This document shows positions 1 through 7,507 of a stretch of DNA of 64,000 nucleotides, in pieces. The position numbers were made by a program, and so were the translations under genes. Below the pieces are notes generated by a model. That model was not told the DNA's origin, did no database searches, and was given only the letters and a program-made list of their open reading frames with translations. The DNA is from Marmoricola sp. OAE513 (GTDB taxonomy: Bacteria; Actinomycetota; Actinomycetes; Propionibacteriales; Nocardioidaceae): contig NZ_JBEPOC010000001.1 in assembly GCF_040546585.1 (NCBI RefSeq), positions 1,922,001 to 1,986,000 on the forward strand, written 5' to 3'. Numbering within the stretch: the first letter of the stretch is position 1; the number at the start of each line of letters is the position of its first letter.

Positions 1-108
1 GATGTTCAGGCCGACCGCGTTGGCGAGCACGATCACCCGCAGCACCGCGAGGGCTGCGAACAGGCGGTCCTCCACTGCGGCGGCGGCGGGGGACTGAGGG
101 GTGCTCAC
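1..108 (-). CDS. Membrane protein, N-terminal part only (runs off the left edge)
   Basis: Only the first 36 codons are present. They read from a GTG start into a short Ala/Pro-rich cytoplasmic stretch followed by a hydrophobic run (VLRVIVLANAVGLNI), as at the start of a multi-pass membrane protein. A histidine-kinase-type membrane sensor is one possibility, but nothing here proves it. There is no Shine-Dalgarno sequence; AAGACT lies at 115-120, six bases before the start, which fits a leaderless transcript. The coding reading is likely, the function unknown. Confidence 0.55.
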   Translation of the reverse strand, partial: MSTPQSPAAAAVEDRLFAALAVLRVIVLANAVGLNI

Positions 109-190
109 GCGAGGAGTCTTGCACCCTGTTTCTCGGAAAGCTGAGTATCCGTACCGTCGCGCGGCACCGGCAGGTGTGCCTGCTCGCGTC

Positions 191-694
191 TCAGGACTCC
201 CGGCGGCGTCGCGGCGTCGCGGAGCGCGGTGGTGCTGCGCGCATGTGATCGCGAACGGGGACCAGCAGGTCGGCGAGCGCGTCGGTGTCCTTCGCTGACA
301 GCGGTTCGAAGAGCTGACGACGGATGACCTCGACGTGGCCAGGCATCACGGTGGCCAGACGGTCCCGGCCCGCGCCGGTGATGCTGACCGTCACTCCGCG
401 GTCGTCGTCGGCCGAGGGCGCCCGGGTGACCAGGCCGGCCTTCTCGAGCAGACCCGCCTGGTAGGTCAGGCCGCTGCGGCTGTAGACGACACCGTCAGCC
501 AGGTCGGTCATCCGCTCGCTGCCCGTCGCCGAGTCGAGGCCGAGCCGGGCCAGCAGCTGGAACTGGACCCAGCTGAGGTCCCCGACATCGCGCAGCTGCT
601 GCTCGACCGCGTGCTTCAGGAGTCCGGCCACCTCGGTGAGGGCGAAGTACGCACGGAGCTGGACGGCGGACAGGGAGGACGGGGTGGAGGCCAT
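191..694 (-). CDS. MarR-family transcriptional regulator
   Basis: A 167-residue winged-helix regulator of normal MarR length. The recognition helix lies at about residues 66-84 and the wing carries the family signature DDDRG at residues 96-100. It is divergent from the oxidoreductase gene at 810, and the 115 bases between them hold three copies of a 16-base palindrome, so it most likely represses itself and that gene. MarR proteins usually release DNA on binding a phenolic or on oxidation; no regulatory cysteine is present here (the protein has no Cys), which favours ligand binding. The ATG at 694 has no Shine-Dalgarno sequence but a TACGAT box six bases upstream. Confidence 0.93.
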   Translation of the reverse strand: MASTPSSLSAVQLRAYFALTEVAGLLKHAVEQQLRDVGDLSWVQFQLLARLGLDSATGSERMTDLADGVVYSRSGLTYQAGLLEKAGLVTRAPSADDDRGVTVSITGAGRDRLATVMPGHVEVIRRQLFEPLSAKDTDALADLLVPVRDHMRAAPPRSATPRRRRES

Positions 695-700
695 GAAGGC

Positions 701-706
701 ATCGTA
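701..706 (-). promoter_or_regulatory. -10 box of a leaderless promoter for the MarR gene
   Basis: TACGAT read on the minus strand, separated from the ATG at 694 by exactly six bases; the inferred transcript begins at or next to the start codon. Confidence 0.5.
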
Positions 707-711
707 TCGGG

Positions 712-749
712 TGCTTCACATTCGAAACAGTTGCTTCGAATGTGAAGCA
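712..749. promoter_or_regulatory. MarR operator region 1, perfect 15-bp inverted repeat
   Basis: Arms 712-726 and 735-749 are perfect reverse complements (TGCTTCACATTCGAA and its complement) around an 8-base spacer. Each arm contains the smaller element GCTTC-N6-GAAGC or a close variant (713-728 and 733-748), so two dimers could bind 20 bp apart, next to the MarR promoter. Confidence 0.75.
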
Positions 750-758
750 GTGCTAGCG

Positions 759-794
759 TCGTCAATGTGCTTCAAGTTCGAAGCACATTGACGA
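759..794. promoter_or_regulatory. MarR operator region 2, perfect 15-bp inverted repeat
   Basis: Arms 759-773 and 780-794 are perfect reverse complements around a 6-base spacer. The centre (769-784) is a third copy of GCTTC-N6-GAAGC, 36 bp from the second copy. It ends 15 bases before the oxidoreductase start and covers where its promoter or leader should be. Confidence 0.75.
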
Positions 795-809
795 TGAAAG
801 AGGTTCACC

Positions 810-1754
810 ATGAAAGCCATCCGATTCCACGAGTACGGCGGACCCGACGTCCTGGGCTACGAGGACGTTCCGGTCCCCACGCCGGGCGACGGCCAGGTGC
901 TGGTCCGAGTCGCAGGGACGACGTTCAACAACGTCGAGGGCAACATCCGCGCGGGACTGATGCAGGGCCCGATGCCGCTGACGCTGCCGCACATCCCCGG
1001 ACTGGACGTCGCCGGGACCGTCGCCGCACTCGGTGACGGTGTCACCGCGCTGAGCGAGGGCGACCGGGTCGTCGGCTTCCTGCCCTTCGTGGACGACGGC
1101 GCTGCCGCCGAGTACGTCGTCGCAGACGCCACTGCGTTGGCCCTCGCTCCGAGGAGCATCCCGCTCGCCGACGCCGCGGCCCTGCCGCTGGTCGGTCTGA
1201 CCGCTCTGCAGGCGCTGTTCGAGCACGCCCGGCTCGAGTCGGGTCAGCGGATCCTGGTCAACGGCGCGAGCGGTCCGGTCGGGGGCTACGCCGTCCAGCT
1301 GGCCAAGGCTGCCGGCGCTCACGTCATCGCCACGGCGAGTCCCGGCACTCGCGCCCTGGTGACGAAGCAGGGAGCCGACGAGATCATCGACTACACCGCT
1401 GCTGAGGTCGCCGCGTCTCTGACCGAGCCGGTCGACGTGCTGCTGAACCTGGCTCCCATCGACCCCGACGGATTCGCGGCCTTGGCGGACCGGGTCCGCG
1501 ACGGCGGTGTGGTGGTCAGCACGACGGTGTGGATGCCCGCCCCGAGCGACGCCGATCGCGGAGTGCGCGGGATCGACCTGTACGTGAGGAGTGACCACGA
1601 CCAGCTCGCGGACCTGGTGGCGCGCGTGGATGCCGGTGAGCTCACCGTCGACATCGCACGGCGGGTCCCGTTGAGCGACCTGGCGAGCGTGCACGCCGAC
1701 GCAGCAGCGGGCGCCCTCCAGGGAAAGGTGGTCGTGGTCCCGGCGGCTGACTGA
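810..1754 (+). CDS. NADP-dependent oxidoreductase, zinc-free MDR (quinone reductase) family
   Basis: A 314-residue medium-chain dehydrogenase/reductase with the N-terminal GroES-like fold and a Rossmann domain whose nucleotide loop is GASGPVGG at residues 152-159. The zinc ligands of alcohol dehydrogenases are absent and the length matches NADPH:quinone oxidoreductases, which reduce quinones or enones in the cytosol. The start follows an AAAGAGG ribosome site. Control by the divergent MarR protein suggests induction by a quinone, phenolic or other electrophile; the true substrate is unknown. Confidence 0.92.
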   Translation: MKAIRFHEYGGPDVLGYEDVPVPTPGDGQVLVRVAGTTFNNVEGNIRAGLMQGPMPLTLPHIPGLDVAGTVAALGDGVTALSEGDRVVGFLPFVDDGAAAEYVVADATALALAPRSIPLADAAALPLVGLTALQALFEHARLESGQRILVNGASGPVGGYAVQLAKAAGAHVIATASPGTRALVTKQGADEIIDYTAAEVAASLTEPVDVLLNLAPIDPDGFAALADRVRDGGVVVSTTVWMPAPSDADRGVRGIDLYVRSDHDQLADLVARVDAGELTVDIARRVPLSDLASVHADAAAGALQGKVVVVPAAD

Positions 1755-1775
1755 GCGTGCACGGGCTCGTGCTGG

Positions 1776-1806
1776 TGGTCCGTCCTGACCGGGCGGTCTC
1801 GGACCA
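1776..1806. terminator. Possible hairpin between convergent genes
   Basis: Arms TGGTCCG (1776-1782) and CGGACCA (1800-1806) with a 17-base loop between the ends of the oxidoreductase and sortase genes. No T-run follows. Confidence 0.3.
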
Positions 1807-1835
1807 TCCGCCCGACGGCCGCGCGGTTGAACGAC

Positions 1836-2462
1836 CTATCGGGACGCCGGGGTGGCGGTGACCACCGTGTTGCTGAGGTAGCGCACCCCGTCCCAGTCGG
1901 TGCAGGTGGTCAGCACCAGGCGGCCCCGGCTGGTCTGGCTGAACAGCTGTTGGGCCCGCTGGGCGGTGATGCCCTTGCTGAAGATCTCGACACCGCGGAC
2001 GACGTACTCGATCCAGCCGCGCGAAGTCCTGACCAGGACCAGGTCACCGCGGCTCAGCTGATCGAGGTGGTCCAGGGCACCGCCGCCGGTGTGCACCGTG
2101 TGGCCGGTCACCAAGGCGCTACCCCGAGCTGCACCCGGGCGGGCGCCGTCGGCCCACCATCCGAGCTGCTGCGGGTCGCCGGGCGGGACAAGGGCCCGCC
2201 CTGCGGCCTTGATCGGCACCACCGGTGCATCCACCTCCAGGGTCGGGATGACCACGCGCGTCGGCATGCCCGGCTCGGGAGCCGCAGGTACGGCGGTGCG
2301 AGGAGGAGTCGGCTGCGTTGCCCCCGCGGGATTCCGTCGGACGTCGCCGACGGCCTCCTGTGGAGTCTGCAGGTAGTACGCGGCCACCGCGGCGATGACC
2401 ACGACCACCCCCGCGATCAGCGGTGCTGCTCCACGCCGCCTCGCGGGCCTAGTTGACGACAC
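1836..2462 (-). CDS. Class F sortase
   Basis: A 208-residue membrane-anchored transpeptidase that cleaves a C-terminal sorting signal and joins the protein to the cell wall. Residues 14-30 form the membrane anchor, residues 40-66 a Pro-rich linker, then the sortase domain with His121 (TGHTVH), Cys187 (LTTCTDW) and Arg194 as the catalytic triad. The short length, N-terminal anchor and TCTDW context fit class F. The GTG start lies inside the end of the upstream surface-protein gene (14-base overlap), so the two are co-translated and probably form an enzyme-substrate pair. Confidence 0.92.
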   Translation of the reverse strand: MSSTRPARRRGAAPLIAGVVVVIAAVAAYYLQTPQEAVGDVRRNPAGATQPTPPRTAVPAAPEPGMPTRVVIPTLEVDAPVVPIKAAGRALVPPGDPQQLGWWADGARPGAARGSALVTGHTVHTGGGALDHLDQLSRGDLVLVRTSRGWIEYVVRGVEIFSKGITAQRAQQLFSQTSRGRLVLTTCTDWDGVRYLSNTVVTATPASR

Positions 2463-3435
2463 GGGCGCGGTGCCGCGACCAGAGCAGGACGCCGCCGAGT
2501 GCCACGGCTGCGATCAGCAGCGGCAGCGGGGAGCGGATCCGGTCGAGGACCGACGTACCGTCCTGGCCCGCGTCGATCTCCGTCGGCACGCGTGCCTCGA
2601 CGCCCCGCGTCGGCCCAGCAACCACATCGGGCACGTCGACAACGGGTTCGACGTTGGGACCAGTGGGCGTGTCGGTGTCCGGGGTGTCCACGGCGGGGGG
2701 CGTGACGACCGGGGGCGTCGTGCCGGCGCACGGCTGCACCCAGAACACCTTCGACTTGCTGTCGTTGCCTTGGGAGAACGGGGTCGCGACGGTCACCTTC
2801 ACGTGGAACCCCTGCTTGGGGTGCGGGGTGCCCGTGAAGGTCGGCAGATAGGTAGTTCGGGCATCGAGACCAGTGGCAGTTCCTGCTCCGCTCGCGGGGT
2901 CGCCGCCGACGAAGACGGAGCTCGGACCGTTCGGCGTGATGGTCGCGTCCCCGGTCGGAGCCTGCATCTCGAAGGAGACCTGCGAGTAGTAGTCGCCCTG
3001 GTCGAAGCCGTACCACTCGATCTGGAACCCGCAGGTCACGTGCGGGTTGTTGTCCGGGATGTCGTCCCGCTCGCCGATCGGGGTGATCTTGATGGTGCCG
3101 TTGTTGCCCGCGGGATCTCCGTTCGCGGTCCCGGCCCCGGGGCCGCCCTTGTTCTGACCCGGCGCGGTGGCCGGGCCGTGGGAGCCGCTGTTGCCGTTCT
3201 TCTTCGGAGGGTGGTTCTTCGTCTGTCCGGGGGATGTGCTGGTGCCGTTGCCGTTCTTCTTGGTCGGGTGGTTCTTCGTCTGGCCCGGGGCTGTGCTGGT
3301 GCCGTGGGAACCCTTGGCGCCGTTGCCGTTGTTGCCCTTGTCGGAGTCTGCGAACGCTGTCGCGGTGCTTCCCCACGTGGTGAGGACCAGGACGGAGGTG
3401 GCGGCGAGGACGCGACGTCGGAAGGAAGTGGGCAC
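2449..3435 (-). CDS. Secreted, C-terminally anchored surface protein, probable sortase substrate
   Basis: A 328-residue exported protein. The GTG at 3435 is preceded by AGGAG six bases away and opens a signal peptide of about 30 residues ending ATAFA-DS. A low-complexity Gly/Asn/Lys/Pro region follows, with two exact-length 19-residue tandem repeats (APGQTKNHP type), then a globular region containing two Cys, a Pro/Val/Thr-rich stalk and a final hydrophobic helix with a basic tail. This is the layout of a cell-wall-sorted protein, but no LPXTG or LAXTG is present; VPTEIDAG just before the helix is the best candidate sorting motif. It overlaps the sortase gene. Function unknown. Confidence 0.85.
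   Translation of the reverse strand: MPTSFRRRVLAATSVLVLTTWGSTATAFADSDKGNNGNGAKGSHGTSTAPGQTKNHPTKKNGNGTSTSPGQTKNHPPKKNGNSGSHGPATAPGQNKGGPGAGTANGDPAGNNGTIKITPIGERDDIPDNNPHVTCGFQIEWYGFDQGDYYSQVSFEMQAPTGDATITPNGPSSVFVGGDPASGAGTATGLDARTTYLPTFTGTPHPKQGFHVKVTVATPFSQGNDSKSKVFWVQPCAGTTPPVVTPPAVDTPDTDTPTGPNVEPVVDVPDVVAGPTRGVEARVPTEIDAGQDGTSVLDRIRSPLPLLIAAVALGGVLLWSRHRARVVN
3191..3304 (-). repeat. Two tandem 57-bp coding repeats
   Basis: Units 3191-3247 and 3248-3304 are adjacent, equal in length and nearly identical. Each encodes a 19-residue Pro/Lys/Asn segment of the surface protein; a degenerate third unit follows toward the C-terminus. Confidence 0.85.
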
Positions 3436-3520
3436 AGAGATCTCCTGGGGTGCGCAGGGGCTTCGCGTGACGGGTGATCTGGGCTGACCACTGGTCGGGG
3501 GAGGGGTGAGCATCGGGCAT

Positions 3521-3545
3521 TTACCCACTGCGGGGGGCTTGAAAC
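3521..3545 (-). promoter_or_regulatory. Sigma-B/SigF-like promoter for the surface protein and sortase
   Basis: On the minus strand GTTT (3542-3545) and GGGTAA (3521-3526) are separated by 15 bases, matching the GTTT-N14-17-GGGTA pattern of actinobacterial stress sigma factors. The implied leader before the GTG at 3435 is about 80 bases. Confidence 0.5.
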
Positions 3546-3575
3546 GCGGGCCCGTGGAGCGCAACGCCGAACGAG

Positions 3576-5636
3576 TTAGCTCGCCGCCGGTCCGTACCTC
3601 CGCCGGAACCGCGCCGCGCTCACGCCGATCGACAGCGCCCAGGCCCCGCCGGCGCACACGAGCAGGAGGATCAACGGAAGAGTCGCGCCCGGTGCGAGCC
3701 GCCGCAGCGCCCAGGCATCTGCCTTGGGTCCGCAGTCCCCGCCGTCCTGCTCGAAGCACAGGGTCGTCGACTTCTTCGTCGGCACGGGGACGTTCGCGGG
3801 CGGGTCCTCGACACCGTCCGCCTGACGCTTGGCCGCCGGGGGGAGAAGCGCACCGAGGCCGGAGATCTCCTTCTCGCTGCCGGCGTCGCGCGTCTGCGCC
3901 GAGAGCCACCCGGTGAAGGCGGTGGCCAGTGCGGCGTGACCGCGCTCGTTCGGGTGAAGGCTGTTGTGGATCCAGTTGCCGGGGTTGAACCGGTTCTGCG
4001 CCGCACCGCCGACCCCGCGGAGGTCGAGGAAGTTCAGCCCGGGAGTCCCGGAGTCGTCGCAGAGAGCGAGGTGGGAGTCGGCCAAGGCGGTACGCATCGG
4101 TCCGACGTAATAGACGCCGGTCTCGGTGGCGACCTTCTCGATGAGCCCGTCCAGCCGAGCGGTGAAACGGCGGACGAACCGGATGTCACCCGACTCCACG
4201 GGTGCCCGGGCGCATCCGGCGTCGGTGGCGAACGCGTCGGGGTAGGGCATCACCGCGATCGGCGAGGCGGGAAACTCGTCGGCGATGGCGAGGTAGGTCG
4301 CGCGCAGCGCCGACTCCACGTCGGCCAGGTTGCCGAAGAAGTACTGGGTCACCTCGTCGTCGTTGCAGCTGCCCAGTGACAGGCACGAGGAACCGATCTG
4401 CCGGAACCCGGCGTCGTTCCCGCCGATGCTCAGGACGACCAGGGACGGGTTCAGCCAGGGGTCGGCCGCGCGTACCTCGTCGAGGGCGCGCGTGACCTGG
4501 ATGCCCTCTCCGGCGTACTGCTCGTCGTCCTGGGGCTGGCCGACGAGGTTCCGGGCCCGAGCTCCGGAGCACGCGCGGAAGACCAGACGGTGTGCTCCGA
4601 GCGACTGGGCCACCAGGACCGGCCAGGCGGTCGCGGCTCGCCGGCACTGGTTGCCACCGGCGACGTTGGTCTCGTCCAGGTAGCGCGCTGCGCCCTCGCC
4701 CGAGCTGTAGGAGTCGCCCAAGGAGACGATCACGGGTTCGGGCCCGGACTTCGGAGTCGATGCCTTGACCGACAACACCTCGGGCTTGACCTCCTGCGAC
4801 CCGGGCGTGACGCCCATCAGCGCGAGGACGGCGAGAGCGGCCGCAATGTCGGCGAGGCTGCCGACCGTGATGGCCCAGGTGAGGAGAGCAACCACGACGA
4901 CGAGCGCGAGCAGGTAGCGCGTCTGACTGAGGCTGATCAGGCCGATCGCCACGCTGAGAGCCACCACGGCTGCGCCGCCACCGATCCACCAGCGGAGTCG
5001 CGGGCCCGCGGTGTCCCGGGTCAACGCCATGATGCGGCGTTCGGAGATGACGCCGAGCAGAGCCGGCACGGGTGCGACGGTGAGACCCAGCGCCAGCACG
5101 GCGACCCACGTCGGTGCCCGGCCGAGCAACCAGAGCGACCCGTAGGCGAGGACGACCGTGGCGAGCAGGACCTGCCACCGGAAGGCGACCCGCAGGACCG
5201 CGTTGACGGCGCGGTCGAAGGGCCGGGCGTCGGAGGCTCCGTCGCCCTGCAGGACGATCCAGCGCAGCTTGCGGATGCCGAGCCCGGCCGCCACGTACGT
5301 CGAGATCAAAACACCCAGGGTCAGCGTCGACCGCAACGACTCCAGGCGCAGACCGATCGCTACCGAGGTCACGACCGGCAGAGCCAGTGCTCCGAGCAGC
5401 AGCCACTTGTTGCGGAAGTCGGCTCGGAGCTCGACCCAGTTGATGTCGAGGCCGTGGACCCAGAAGGTGGCAACGACAAGGAAGCCGCCGAACGCGGCGT
5501 ACATGACGGCCTGGGACTGGCCCTGGCGAGCAGCGAGGAACAGCACCATGACCGACACGATGAAGGCCAGCAGCCGGACGGCGTCCGGGTGCAGGAAGGA
5601 CCCTCGGAACCTCCGCGTCGGACGGCTGTCGCTCAT
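3576..5636 (-). CDS. Membrane-anchored SGNH/GDSL hydrolase
   Basis: A 686-residue protein. About 290 N-terminal residues are multi-pass membrane helices, followed by an extracytoplasmic SGNH domain and one C-terminal helix with a basic tail. The nucleophile block is VSLGDSYSSGEG, the oxyanion block SIGGNDAGF. The final block reads NSLHPNERGH, so the Asp of the usual DxxH is Asn while the catalytic His is kept. Six Cys in the domain suggest disulfides outside the cell. It probably removes an ester group from an envelope lipid or glycan; the substrate cannot be told. I chose the ATG at 5636; an in-frame TTG at 5672 is the alternative. Confidence 0.85.
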   Translation of the reverse strand: MSDSRPTRRFRGSFLHPDAVRLLAFIVSVMVLFLAARQGQSQAVMYAAFGGFLVVATFWVHGLDINWVELRADFRNKWLLLGALALPVVTSVAIGLRLESLRSTLTLGVLISTYVAAGLGIRKLRWIVLQGDGASDARPFDRAVNAVLRVAFRWQVLLATVVLAYGSLWLLGRAPTWVAVLALGLTVAPVPALLGVISERRIMALTRDTAGPRLRWWIGGGAAVVALSVAIGLISLSQTRYLLALVVVVALLTWAITVGSLADIAAALAVLALMGVTPGSQEVKPEVLSVKASTPKSGPEPVIVSLGDSYSSGEGAARYLDETNVAGGNQCRRAATAWPVLVAQSLGAHRLVFRACSGARARNLVGQPQDDEQYAGEGIQVTRALDEVRAADPWLNPSLVVLSIGGNDAGFRQIGSSCLSLGSCNDDEVTQYFFGNLADVESALRATYLAIADEFPASPIAVMPYPDAFATDAGCARAPVESGDIRFVRRFTARLDGLIEKVATETGVYYVGPMRTALADSHLALCDDSGTPGLNFLDLRGVGGAAQNRFNPGNWIHNSLHPNERGHAALATAFTGWLSAQTRDAGSEKEISGLGALLPPAAKRQADGVEDPPANVPVPTKKSTTLCFEQDGGDCGPKADAWALRRLAPGATLPLILLLVCAGGAWALSIGVSAARFRRRYGPAAS

Positions 5637-5684
5637 GGACTCATTAAGTCGGGACCGGAGCCCCCGAGGCAAGGGTCACCAACG

Positions 5685-5719
5685 ACGACACCCCCACCGG
5701 AGACCGGTGGGGGTGTCGT
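5685..5719 (-). terminator. Strong stem-loop terminator after the small membrane protein genes
   Basis: A perfect 16-bp stem (5685-5700 with 5704-5719) and a 3-base loop just past the stop at 5733. It is symmetrical, lies upstream of the SGNH gene and isolates the two units. Confidence 0.8.
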
Positions 5720-5732
5720 TCAGGAGCTGGGT

Positions 5733-5951
5733 TCAGCGCACCCGGCGATCGTCGACCACGCGGTCCTCCACGACCGTGTGGCGCGAGCGCTGCGCGTTCA
5801 CGATCAGCGAGAGGACGATCGCGAGAACGCCGGCGACGATGAGGATCGTGCCGAGGGCACCGTCGTCGATGAAGTCGAGGTCGACCTGGATCACGTCGAG
5901 GGCCAGGATCAGGCCGGCGACAAGGAGGACGATTCCGGTTCCGATAGCCAT
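5733..5951 (-). CDS. Small two-helix membrane protein, DUF6458-like
   Basis: A 72-residue protein starting MAIGTGIVLLVAG, with two hydrophobic helices separated by an acidic turn (DLDFIDDGALG) and a charged tail (VVEDRVVDDRRVR). This matches the small DUF6458 membrane proteins common in high-GC actinobacteria, whose role is unknown. The ATG is preceded by AAAGGAAG. It lies 28 bases downstream of the next small gene and shares its promoter and terminator. Confidence 0.8.
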   Translation of the reverse strand: MAIGTGIVLLVAGLILALDVIQVDLDFIDDGALGTILIVAGVLAIVLSLIVNAQRSRHTVVEDRVVDDRRVR

Positions 5952-5979
5952 GGGTGCTTCCTTTCGGGGAAGAGGAGGG

Positions 5980-6141
5980 TCAGGCTCGCGTGCCGCGGCC
6001 GTTGAAGACGGAGACTCCACCAGGACCGATCAGCAGCCCGGCGACGATGAGCAGGATGCCGAAGAGCAGCGAACCCTGGATGAGGGTGACGACGCCTCCG
6101 ACGATGAGCAGAACGGCAAGGATCCAGAGCAGGCTGGGCAT
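5980..6141 (-). CDS. Small hydrophobic membrane protein (53 residues)
   Basis: Starts MPSLLWILAVLLIVGG and consists almost wholly of two membrane helices, ending in GPGGVSVFNGRGTRA. The ATG has a strong ribosome site (GGAGGAG, 5 bases). First gene of a two-gene unit with the 72-residue protein. The sigma-B/F-like promoter upstream suggests an envelope-stress role; the function itself is unknown. Confidence 0.75.
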   Translation of the reverse strand: MPSLLWILAVLLIVGGVVTLIQGSLLFGILLIVAGLLIGPGGVSVFNGRGTRA

Positions 6142-6195
6142 GAGAGCTCCTCCATCTTCGAGTTGTTCATTCCCGGGTTTCGGGGTGCAGGAGTG

Positions 6196-6220
6196 ATACC
6201 CCGCAGCGCGCATCTCGAAC
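6196..6220 (-). promoter_or_regulatory. Sigma-B/SigF-like promoter for the two small membrane proteins
   Basis: GTTC (6217-6220) and GGGTAT (6196-6201) on the minus strand with a 15-base spacer, about 55 bases before the ATG at 6141. The rest of 6142-6354 shows no coding sequence. Confidence 0.5.
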
Positions 6221-6354
6221 GTGGCAAAATTGCGGTCGGCGTGGGTGGACCCAGCAACGGCGCGGGTTTTCGAGGGTCGAGTGACAGATCGGAGACCCAA
6301 ATCGCTGTTTCCGGTCCGTGGCGGTCCACCGGCGGCTCAGGCGGCGGTCCAGCC

Positions 6355-7467
6355 CTAGGGGCGCGTGACCGACTTGGGGAAGTCCCGGCTGTTGATCCGC
6401 ACGTCCGCGATGATGATCGGGTGGTCGGTCATCGACTTCACCGCGCCGCTCTTGTCCTCGGTGTAGCCGGTCCACTGCACGTCGTGGGAGCCGATCACCC
6501 AGTCGATCCGGTAGCCGCCGGCGACGCTGCAGCCGTTGCGGGCCCCCTCGCCGCCCGCCGCGGCGCGCATGTCCCCGGGGCCGGCGACCGAGCAGAACCA
6601 GGACTGCTTCTCGTTCATGTCGCCGGTCATGAAGACCGGGTAGCCGTCGTCCTTCAGGTCGCGCAGCAGGCTCGCCTCACGGGCGGTCGCGGCAGCACGC
6701 CAACGACCCTGGCGGCCGTACTCCTTGGTGTCCGCCGGGTTGTGCACGTTGTGGATGTAGATGGTGATCCCGCTGGCCTTGTGCCGCAGGAGCAGCAGCG
6801 GCATGTCCCGGGTGTGGCCGCCGAAGTAGGGGATCGCGATGCCCTGGGCCTTCACCAGGTCCCAGGTGTCCTTGCGCCACGCGATCGAGTTGTCGCCGTC
6901 CAGGCTGCTGCCGCCGGGGTACAGGCCGTACCTGCCGCCGGTCCCGTTGAGGAACGTCCGCCGCTGGTCGGGCTGCAGCTCCTGGAAGCCGACGAGCGAG
7001 ATCTTGTTGTCCACGACGTACCGGGTGCCTTGCGCCATCCGCGCGACGCCGGACCTCTTCTGCGGCCGCTTGGTCTTGCCGCGGGTGTGCGAGGAGCCGA
7101 GCACGTTGAAGCTCGCCATCCGGAAGTCGGCGACCGGCGGCGGCATCCGGCGCGGTTTCGGTCGGGCAGCCAGGGTGGCACCGCCGAGCGGGGCGACGCT
7201 GGCCAGCGCCTCGGCCTTGAGCGCGGCGCTGCCGGCCTGGCTCGTGGCGGTCGCCGTCGGGTTCGAGTTCGGGCCGATCGGAGTCGCGGTCTCCGCCGGG
7301 CCGTTGGGTCCGGCCTGGGGTCCGGGGGACACGGTCGAGGACGGTTCCGCGGAGAAGTCGATCGAGGGCAGCCCGTTTCCGCCCATGACGATGAAGGTCA
7401 CCAGCCAGGCAACCCCCACGCCCGCGACGAGCCCCAGTTTCCGCACCGACCCAGAATATCCGAACAA
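6355..7467 (-). CDS. Secreted or anchored endonuclease/exonuclease/phosphatase (EEP) family protein
   Basis: A 370-residue protein with a hydrophobic N-terminus (residues 10-30), a Pro/Thr-rich linker to about residue 112, then the EEP fold: Asn121 (MASFNVLG), Glu163 (GFQELQ), a GDMNEK block and the closing MTDHPII with the catalytic Asp-His. The family cleaves phosphodiesters in nucleic acids or sphingolipids with a divalent metal; outside the cell it could be a nuclease or phospholipase-like enzyme. The start is uncertain: TTG at 7467 keeps the whole hydrophobic segment, GTG at 7446 is possible. Confidence 0.85.
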   Translation of the reverse strand: MFGYSGSVRKLGLVAGVGVAWLVTFIVMGGNGLPSIDFSAEPSSTVSPGPQAGPNGPAETATPIGPNSNPTATATSQAGSAALKAEALASVAPLGGATLAARPKPRRMPPPVADFRMASFNVLGSSHTRGKTKRPQKRSGVARMAQGTRYVVDNKISLVGFQELQPDQRRTFLNGTGGRYGLYPGGSSLDGDNSIAWRKDTWDLVKAQGIAIPYFGGHTRDMPLLLLRHKASGITIYIHNVHNPADTKEYGRQGRWRAAATAREASLLRDLKDDGYPVFMTGDMNEKQSWFCSVAGPGDMRAAAGGEGARNGCSVAGGYRIDWVIGSHDVQWTGYTEDKSGAVKSMTDHPIIIADVRINSRDFPKSVTRP

Positions 7468-7507
7468 ATCGACCCAGAAAGGCCCTTTGAAAAGGTGGGG
7501 AGACGGC

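Noticed and set aside
3191-3304. CRISPR-like array
   Set aside because: Only two adjacent repeats without spacers, in frame and coding a Pro/Lys/Asn segment.
5637-5672. TTG at 5672 as the SGNH protein start
   Set aside because: The 12 extra residues have no ribosome site; the ATG at 5636 gives a normal cytoplasmic N-terminus.
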